From positions 1 through 45,516 of the forward strand of contig VAYM01000040.1 in the NCBI GenBank assembly GCA_005884945.1: a DNA stretch of 45,516 nt, written 5' to 3'. The DNA is from Actinomycetota bacterium. Lineage in GTDB: Bacteria; Actinomycetota; Thermoleophilia; Gaiellales; Gaiellaceae. The notes under the pieces were generated by a model that was given only the letters and a program-made list of their open reading frames with translations, was not told where the DNA came from and ran no database searches. Both the position numbers and the translations under genes were made by a program. Positions 40,511 to 45,516 of the stretch are shown in pieces; the first letter of the stretch is position 1; every line of letters starts with the position of its first letter.

Positions 40511-40831
40511 GTGCTGATCACGACCGCCAACGACCTGCCGGGTTACGAGGTAACCGAGACGCTGGGGGAGGTGTTCGGCCTCACCGTCCGCTCGCGCAAC
40601 ATCGGCTCACAGCTCGGGGCGGGGTTGAAGTCGATCCTCGGCGGCGAGCTGAAAGGAATGACGAAGGCACTCGTCGACAGTCGCCAGCAGGTGATCGAGC
40701 GAATGGTCGAGGAGGCACAGTCGAAAGGCGCCGACGCGATCGTCGCCATGCGGTTCGATACCTCCGAGATGGGCACCAACTGGACGGAGATCTGCGCGTA
40801 CGGCACGGCTGTCCGCGCCCGCAAGGCCTGA
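40511..40831 (+). CDS. YbjQ (UPF0145) family protein
   Basis: A 106-residue protein with the UPF0145 pattern: LITTANDLPGYEVTETLGEVFGLTVRSRNIG, LGGELKGMTKALVDSRQQVIERMVEEAQSKGADAIVAMRFDTSEMG and WTEICAYGTAVRAR. Members form pentameric rings of unknown function; heavy-metal binding has been suggested. GTG 40511 has GAGGAGG seven bases upstream, so the start is well supported. Confidence 0.9.
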   Translation: MLITTANDLPGYEVTETLGEVFGLTVRSRNIGSQLGAGLKSILGGELKGMTKALVDSRQQVIERMVEEAQSKGADAIVAMRFDTSEMGTNWTEICAYGTAVRARKA

Positions 40832-40832
40832 G

Positions 40833-41267
40833 CTAGCCGATCAAGTCACGAAGGCGGATCCCGCCTTCGACGAGGGCGGCGACCGGGGCTCGCCGCACCA
40901 CGCCTCGCACCAGCGGCGCGAGCAGGCTCGGGATGTCTCCACGACGTACCGCCTCGTCGACCGCCCTCAGCAGGCCCGCGCGCACGGCGACGTCGATCGT
41001 GCGGCGATTCCAGCGCCCTTTCCCGTCCAGCGACAGCACGAGCTGTTCCCGCGTCGTGTGAAGTCGGCACGCCGAGCCGTCCAGTCCGTCGAGGACGACG
41101 CGCTGGATCGTCGCGTCGACGCTCTGGCCCGGAAACGGCGCTCGCTCCTCGCACGGGTTCGCGATCTTCACGGTGTCGTGCGTCGCGCCGACACCGACCT
41201 CCACGGCGACGAGCGCGACCGCGACGACGAGCAGGCCGGCGAGGATGGTGACCGGCCGCACGGTCAC
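40833..41267 (-). CDS. Membrane-anchored hypothetical protein
   Basis: A 144-residue protein of unknown function. Residues 5-25 (PVTILAGLLVVAVALVAVEVGVG) form a membrane anchor or signal peptide. Outside: KIANPCEERAPFPG with a Cys, GLDGSACRLHTTREQLVLSLDG with a second Cys, and a C-terminal helical, arginine-rich region. GTG 41267 overlaps the MFS stop by four bases (GTGA), so it depends on the transporter transcript. It may assist the transporter, but that is only suggested by the coupling. Confidence 0.7.
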   Translation of the reverse strand: MTVRPVTILAGLLVVAVALVAVEVGVGATHDTVKIANPCEERAPFPGQSVDATIQRVVLDGLDGSACRLHTTREQLVLSLDGKGRWNRRTIDVAVRAGLLRAVDEAVRRGDIPSLLAPLVRGVVRRAPVAALVEGGIRLRDLIG

Positions 41268-42628
41268 GCAGCGACTCCGCGGCGACGGAAGCCGAATGCG
41301 ACTGCGAGCGCCGCCGCACCGAACGCCGCGCAGAGCAGGAACGACGAGCGAAACGCGCGCGTGATCGTGTCCTTGATCGCGGCGACGAGGTCGTCGCGTA
41401 CGCGCGCAAGCGTGGGATCGTGCTTCGCGCCGTGGGCGTCGAACGGCTGCGCGAGGTCGGGGATCTGACCTGCTTTCGCCCGGTCGAACTCCGCGCGCGC
41501 GTCGAGTGCGACCGGAATCTTGGTCTCCAGGGCGATCGGTCCGTCGAGCAGCACGGCCGTGGCGCGCAGCTCGGCGGTGTGTCCGGCCGGCGATACGTCG
41601 GCCGCGAGGAGGGGCGCGATCGAAGCGAGTGCGAGCACGAGGCCGAGGTGGCGAACGCCGATGGTGAGCGTGCCGCTGCGTGACAGCCCCGCGCCGAGGT
41701 CGAGCGCGGCCTGCGACAGGACCGGGATCGAGAGGCCGAGCCCGGCGCCGCACACGACGAGCGCGCCGATCGTGAAGCCCACGCTCGCGAACGGAAGGAA
41801 GGCGAGCTGAATCAAGCCGAGCGCGAGTAGCGCGGCTCCGCCGTAGACGGCCGCGAGCGGCGGCAGGCGCCGCTCGATTGTCCGGGCGGCGAGCGTCGCG
41901 GCGGGGAGGACGCTGACGATTCCCGCGCCGGCGATCGGCGAGTAGCCCCAGACGGTGATCACGAGGAGCACCGAGAGGAACAGCACGCCGACGAGCGCGC
42001 CGAAGAGGAGGCCGATGCAGGCGTTCGCGGGAACGGTCTTGGCGAGCGAGGGCCTCCACCCTTCCTCGAGCGCCGGGTCGGTGCGTGCGCCGGCAACGGC
42101 GAGCAACCCGAGCAGCGCGAGCGGCGCCTGCGCGACGAAGATCGCGCGCCAACCGAACGCCTGCGTGAGAACGCCTCCGAGCGCAGGCCCGAGCGCAGCG
42201 CCGAACGTTCCCGCCAACGTCCAGATCGTCGCGCCGCGCACGGCCGATCCCGTCCGCGCGACGAGGACCGGAAGCGATGCGGCGAGAAGCAATGCCGCTG
42301 CGATTCCCTGCACGCAGCGAGCGGAGATGAGGAACGCGAGGCTCGTCGCGACCGAGCACGCGATCGACGCCGCTGCGAACACGAGCAGCCCACTGGCGAG
42401 GAGTGTCGCCGCGCGCAGCCGGTGGACGAGGACGACGAGTCCGAGCGCCGCCGCCGCGACGGCGACGTTGTAGGCGGTCAGAACCCACGAGACGCTCGTG
42501 ATCGTCGCATGGAACCGCGTGTACAGCTCCGGTAGGGCGAGCACGACGATCGACGAGTCGGCAAAGGCGACCGCGATCGCGACGACGACGAATCCGATCT
42601 CCCAGTTACGTCTGTGAGTGCGCCGCAC
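41264..42628 (-). CDS. MFS transporter, drug:H+ antiporter type
   Basis: A 454-residue major facilitator with about 14 hydrophobic segments. Motif-A/C-like pieces: YNVAVAAAALGLVVLVHRLRAATLLASGLL, ARCVQGIAAALLLAASLPVLV, and TFGAALGPALGGVLTQAFGWRAIFVAQAPL, which is the antiporter motif C. A long loop near residues 360-420 (ETKIPVALDARAEFDRAKAGQIPDLAQPFD) separates the last two helices and may lie outside. GTG 42628. Cargo unknown. The 109 bases before the divergent methyltransferase gene hold no other gene. Confidence 0.88.
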   Translation of the reverse strand: MRRTHRRNWEIGFVVVAIAVAFADSSIVVLALPELYTRFHATITSVSWVLTAYNVAVAAAALGLVVLVHRLRAATLLASGLLVFAAASIACSVATSLAFLISARCVQGIAAALLLAASLPVLVARTGSAVRGATIWTLAGTFGAALGPALGGVLTQAFGWRAIFVAQAPLALLGLLAVAGARTDPALEEGWRPSLAKTVPANACIGLLFGALVGVLFLSVLLVITVWGYSPIAGAGIVSVLPAATLAARTIERRLPPLAAVYGGAALLALGLIQLAFLPFASVGFTIGALVVCGAGLGLSIPVLSQAALDLGAGLSRSGTLTIGVRHLGLVLALASIAPLLAADVSPAGHTAELRATAVLLDGPIALETKIPVALDARAEFDRAKAGQIPDLAQPFDAHGAKHDPTLARVRDDLVAAIKDTITRAFRSSFLLCAAFGAAALAVAFGFRRRGVAA

Positions 42629-42737
42629 CGGCGCGAACGGTATGCCACGAGTCCCAGGTGACCTTGAAAGAGCTGGCTCTCGAGACGCCCGTTCGTTGCA
42701 GCACGGCGGTCGACACGCGTGAGCCGATTCAGCTTCG

Positions 42738-43916
42738 ATGCAAAGCGTGCGGTCCGCTGAGCTTCATACACTGATTTGCGTGGCGGGAAGAACGCAGGAG
42801 GCTCTCTACTCGGAGATCGACCTGGAGCTGTCCTGGTCGGAGGAAGACCTGCCTCAGGTCGAGCGAACGAAGCATGTCCACAGCCTGCACCCTTACCTCG
42901 GCAAGTTCATCCCTCAACTTGTAGAGGTCTTTCTCAAGCGTTACTTCCGACCAGGCAACTGCGTGTACGACCCGTTTGCGGGATCAGGCACCACGCTCGT
43001 TGAAGCCAACACCTTTGGGGTCGCGGCCGTGGGTTGCGATATTTCGGCCTTTAACTGCCTCCTCGCGAGCGTCAAGACGACCGAGTACTCACTCGGAGGC
43101 CTCGAGCTGGGCCTTCGGGGCGTCCTCGAACAGGCGCGATCGACCTCTGAAGTCGTGACGACCGAGAGCGCGAGCGAGTGGCTGCGCTCCTGGTACTCGG
43201 GGCGGGCGCTCAGCGAGCTGCTGGCCTACCATTGCGTTGCTTCCCAGTCGCTGAACGACCCGAGCTGGGATGTAGCCAGGGTCATCCTTTCGCGTGCGGC
43301 TCGATCCGCCCGGCGCACGACCCATTTCGATCTCGACTTCCCTCGCGAGCCGGTGACCGAGTCGTACTGGTGTCACAAGCACAAGAGGACCTGTAAGCCC
43401 GTCGATGAGGCGATGAAATTTCTCAGGCGCTATACGGACGACACCGTTCATCGCATCCGCGAGTTCGCAGCGATTCGGTCTGACGAACCAGTGGAGGTGA
43501 TCCACGGCGATGCTCGGGACGTTGATCTGCCGCTGGAGCCGAATGGCATCATCACCTCACCGCCTTACCCGGGCCTGATCGACTATCACGAACAGCACCG
43601 CTATTCGTATGAGCTCCTCGAGCTGGAAGATCGGCGCGACGAAGAGATCGGGCCGGCGATTCGCGGTCAGGGTCGCGAGGCCGTTCAGGCCTACGTCGAA
43701 GACATGATCGCGGTTTTCGGCAACGCGCATCGCCAGCTACCTGCAGGCGCGCCCGTGATCATTGTGGTCAATGATGCCAAGGATCTCTACCCCGAGATCC
43801 TCGAACGTTCGAGGCTTTCCCTCGAGGAGAGGCTCACCCGGCACGTCAACCGTCGGACTGGGCGGCGGGCAGGCGAGTTCTTCGAGGACGTGCTCGTCTG
43901 TGCCGCTGACGGTTGA
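42738..43916 (+). CDS. DNA methyltransferase (N4/N6 type, TSPPY)
   Basis: A 392-residue DNA amino-methyltransferase. Motif I DPFAGSGTTLVEA (78-90) precedes motif IV TSPPYPGLIDYHEQH (273-287), so the order is SAM site then catalytic site. A lead-in HPYLGKFIPQLVEVFLKRYF is typical for this class. Between the motifs is a region of about 170 residues, probably target recognition. TSPPY favours N4-cytosine but N6-adenine is possible. ATG 42738 is used; GTG 42780 is in frame and may be the real start, as the family part begins later. Codons with A or T in third position are more frequent than in genes to the left, suggesting acquisition. Overlaps the nuclease gene by 17 bases. Confidence 0.88.
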   Translation: MQSVRSAELHTLICVAGRTQEALYSEIDLELSWSEEDLPQVERTKHVHSLHPYLGKFIPQLVEVFLKRYFRPGNCVYDPFAGSGTTLVEANTFGVAAVGCDISAFNCLLASVKTTEYSLGGLELGLRGVLEQARSTSEVVTTESASEWLRSWYSGRALSELLAYHCVASQSLNDPSWDVARVILSRAARSARRTTHFDLDFPREPVTESYWCHKHKRTCKPVDEAMKFLRRYTDDTVHRIREFAAIRSDEPVEVIHGDARDVDLPLEPNGIITSPPYPGLIDYHEQHRYSYELLELEDRRDEEIGPAIRGQGREAVQAYVEDMIAVFGNAHRQLPAGAPVIIVVNDAKDLYPEILERSRLSLEERLTRHVNRRTGRRAGEFFEDVLVCAADG

Positions 43917-44625
43917 ACAGCGTGGGCGGGCTCTAGGACACTTCCGACGCTTCCTACGACAACGCGTCGTGAACCTCGAGCGGCTGACGCTCGCGGATCT
44001 CACCTTCAACGTTGTCTTGTTGCGGGCGAACGCGACGATGCTCGAACTGTGCGACGCGGAGACACTGCTTCGCTACCGTCTCGCCCAGCACGTGGAGAGA
44101 GGCTCAGTCACCGCTTTCGGGACGACGCTCCAAACGATCTCCAAGGACATTGCCGGCCATGCAACCGGAGTCGCCGGCGCCGACATCATGCTCGTCAGGA
44201 ACAACCGGCGCTATTACATCCAGGTCAAGAGTGGACCTCACACCGCGAACCGGGACATCGCCCAGAACATCGGCGCATTGCTCAACTCCGCTCGAGCTCG
44301 AGACCCGGACGCGGTATGCATGTTCGGTGTCTGCTACGCGCGCCCCGACCAAATCAGTGCCATCGTGAAGGGTCAACTGCAGCGCGCTGGCGTCGGTCTC
44401 CGCGTCGGTCGCGAGTTCTGGGAGTTCATCAGTGGTGATGCGGAGTGCCTGAACGAACTGCTTGGGCTCGCGGGCGAGGCTGCCGGCGAGGCACCACCAG
44501 GTGAGGCGAGTTTTGCCGAACGTGTCGAGCAGAAGCTCGACAGTCTCGTCGCCGAATTCAGCGGCCGCTACGGCCGGACCCTCGACGACCAAGCTTGGGC
44601 GTTTTTCCTCGCCGACAACTCATAG
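43900..44625 (+). CDS. Probable type II restriction endonuclease (PD-(D/E)XK)
   Basis: A 241-residue protein coupled to the methyltransferase. Active-site pattern: ATGVAGADIMLVRNNRRYYIQVKSGP, with Asp95 and Q-V-K (Gln108, Lys110) where the PD-(D/E)XK fold has its metal-binding residues; Gln replaces the usual Glu. The following HTANRDIAQNIGALL and CMFGVCYARPDQ resemble restriction enzymes of the TdeIII/PmeII kind, but the target cannot be stated. The C-terminal part is ASFAERVEQKLDSLVAEFSGRYGR. GTG 43900 lies within the 3' end of the methyltransferase. Together they look like a complete type II system. Confidence 0.72.
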   Translation: MPLTVEQRGRALGHFRRFLRQRVVNLERLTLADLTFNVVLLRANATMLELCDAETLLRYRLAQHVERGSVTAFGTTLQTISKDIAGHATGVAGADIMLVRNNRRYYIQVKSGPHTANRDIAQNIGALLNSARARDPDAVCMFGVCYARPDQISAIVKGQLQRAGVGLRVGREFWEFISGDAECLNELLGLAGEAAGEAPPGEASFAERVEQKLDSLVAEFSGRYGRTLDDQAWAFFLADNS

Positions 44626-44675
44626 CCCCTCCACCCTGACGACGATGCTGTCGGTCTGGCCGGGCACGTGCCATC

Positions 44676-44757
44676 GATTACGGAGCGGCACAGGAGTCGA
44701 ACCTGCCCACCGGGGGCTGCGAGCTGGAGCAGATTAGAGCCGGATTAGTGCACGGCT
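44676..44757 (-). other. tRNA-like element, degenerate or unusual
   Basis: On the minus strand the 3' part reads as a tRNA: T-arm GCAGG-TTCGACT-CCTGT and a 3' strand GCCGCTCC that pairs with GGAGC at the 5' end. The pairing then breaks (CGT against C) and resumes as GCAC/GTGC. A loop CTCTAAT, which would give anticodon CTA, lies only about 20 bases from the 5' end, so there is no room for a normal D-arm. No CCA is encoded. It may be a decayed tRNA, an attachment-site remnant or an unusual tRNA. The rest of the gap 44626-44857 shows nothing else. Confidence 0.3.
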
Positions 44758-44857
44758 CCACCCTTCCAGTATTGGTCATGCTCGACTGGCAGAGACGGCC
44801 GATGGCTCTGTATCGCGCGTAGTCCGTCGAGATCAACGAGGCAGGAAGGAGCGTCCG

Positions 44858-45516
44858 ATGAAGGACGAACCGCATGGAGGGTGGAAGTTGGAGCGACCAC
44901 AACCGGTACTCGCGCGATTGCGCCGTCTGGATAGCGCCTCTGCGGGACGGTCTCGTTTCGCGGCTGTTCCGATAATCGCCGTAGTCACGATGCTGGTGTT
45001 CTTTGGGTTGTCGTTCACTCACGCGGCGCGCGCCGATTCGGGTCTGACGCTCACGCTGCAGTCACCAGCTAGCCCGAACCCACTTGGAAGCGATGTGGCG
45101 GTCACGGCTATCGCGCGTGATGGCGCAGGCAGTCCCGTTGCTGGTCTCCAGATCGTGTGGTTTGGGCCGCAGGGATATAAGTTCTGCACCACGGATGCGA
45201 CCGGCGACTGCAGTATCACGGTCACACCCCCGTGGACGCACGGTGGCTTCGTGAACGTAAGTGCGTGGGCAGATCTCAACGGAAATTTCAATGGCGACTT
45301 TGGAGAGCCATTCGACCAAGTCCAGGTCGTATGGGAACCCCAAGTCGCGTCGGTATCACTGACCGCGTCTGCAACGGTGTCACCAGTTCGGATAAGCGAT
45401 GCTGACCCGGGCGCACCAGTCGTATTCACCGCGAAAGCGGTCGACGCTTCCGGTGTCCCAGTCGTCGGCGCGTCCATCAGCGTCAGCGTGTCGGGGCCCG
45501 TAGACGGCTTCGGCGG
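44858..45516 (+). CDS. Secreted protein with bacterial Ig-like domains, partial
   Basis: The first 219 residues of a surface or secreted protein running off the window. ATG 44858 is supported by AAGGAG six bases upstream. A cytoplasmic lead of about 37 residues precedes a hydrophobic segment AVPIIAVVTMLVFFGLSF and the cleavage-like THAARADS. Then two Ig-like (Big_1-type) repeats: LTLQSPASPNPLGSDVAVTAIARDGAG...VAGLQIVWF...FCTTDATGDCSITV, and VSLTASATVSPV...APVVFTAKAVDASGVPVVGASISVSVSG. Cys pair in the first repeat may form a disulfide. More AT-rich than the core genes. Confidence 0.75.
   Translation, partial: MKDEPHGGWKLERPQPVLARLRRLDSASAGRSRFAAVPIIAVVTMLVFFGLSFTHAARADSGLTLTLQSPASPNPLGSDVAVTAIARDGAGSPVAGLQIVWFGPQGYKFCTTDATGDCSITVTPPWTHGGFVNVSAWADLNGNFNGDFGEPFDQVQVVWEPQVASVSLTASATVSPVRISDADPGAPVVFTAKAVDASGVPVVGASISVSVSGPVDGFG

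Noticed and set aside
44676-44757. tmRNA or intact selenocysteine tRNA
   Set aside because: Too short for tmRNA, no tag frame; no D-arm and a mispaired acceptor for a tRNA-Sec.
1-45516. Insertion sequences, integrases or transposases
   Set aside because: None recognised on either strand.

Overview
The window comes from a high-GC actinobacterium. Most genes use GTG or TTG starts, junctions of the GTGA/ATGA type are everywhere, and some promoters look leaderless. The gene content (a GC-rich purine cluster, two tandem EamA exporters, a PASTA protein separate from any kinase, AMIN-like lipoprotein) would suit a Thermoleophilia/Gaiellales-type lineage. That placement is an inference from gene style, not from any database search.

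Layout. 1-7.6 kb: sulfur amino acid enzymes (a cystathionine gamma-synthase/lyase cut by the window edge, and cystathionine beta-synthase), a broken YcaQ-like glycosylase gene, a methyltransferase, an orphan GAF histidine kinase, a glutaredoxin-BolA pair, a LON-domain protein and an alpha/beta hydrolase. 7.6-29 kb: a purine district on the minus strand in four blocks (purM-purN-purH; purL-purF; purD-purE-purB-purC-purS-purQ; purA), separated by plus-strand islands (three VOC proteins, two EamA transporters, GNAT-NTF2 fusion, fdhD and a MobA-GNAT fusion). Every step from PRPP to IMP is present except PurK. 29-33.5 kb: a cation exchanger remnant and the rpsF-ssb-rpsR-rplI operon followed by dnaB. 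33.9-36.7 kb: znuA-znuC-znuB and a divergent Zur/Fur regulator around a shared operator. 36.7-42.6 kb: cell-wall amidase, phospholipase D-like protein, PASTA protein, YbjQ protein and an MFS transporter. 42.7-45.5 kb: a more AT-rich, probably acquired end with a DNA methyltransferase, an overlapping PD-(D/E)XK nuclease (a likely restriction-modification pair), a tRNA-like element and a partial Ig-like secreted protein.

The most striking feature is a set of short internal losses. The YcaQ-like gene, purH, the Na/Ca exchanger and dnaB each lose roughly 20-35 codons and change frame, with both family-matching halves still present. rpsR has lost its start codon, and purL looks shortened in frame. 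Since dnaB, rpsR and purH are core genes, an assembly or sequencing artefact is the leading explanation, but three of the junctions carry a similar 10-mer. Second, six convergent gene pairs end at the same 4-base CTAG, so both stop codons are interlocked. Third, several regulatory structures can be read directly: an S6:S18-type leader whose 3' stem arm lies between the rpsF Shine-Dalgarno and start, a Zur-type palindrome with a bidirectional leaderless promoter, an exact SOS-box match upstream of dnaB, and a structured leader before fdhD.
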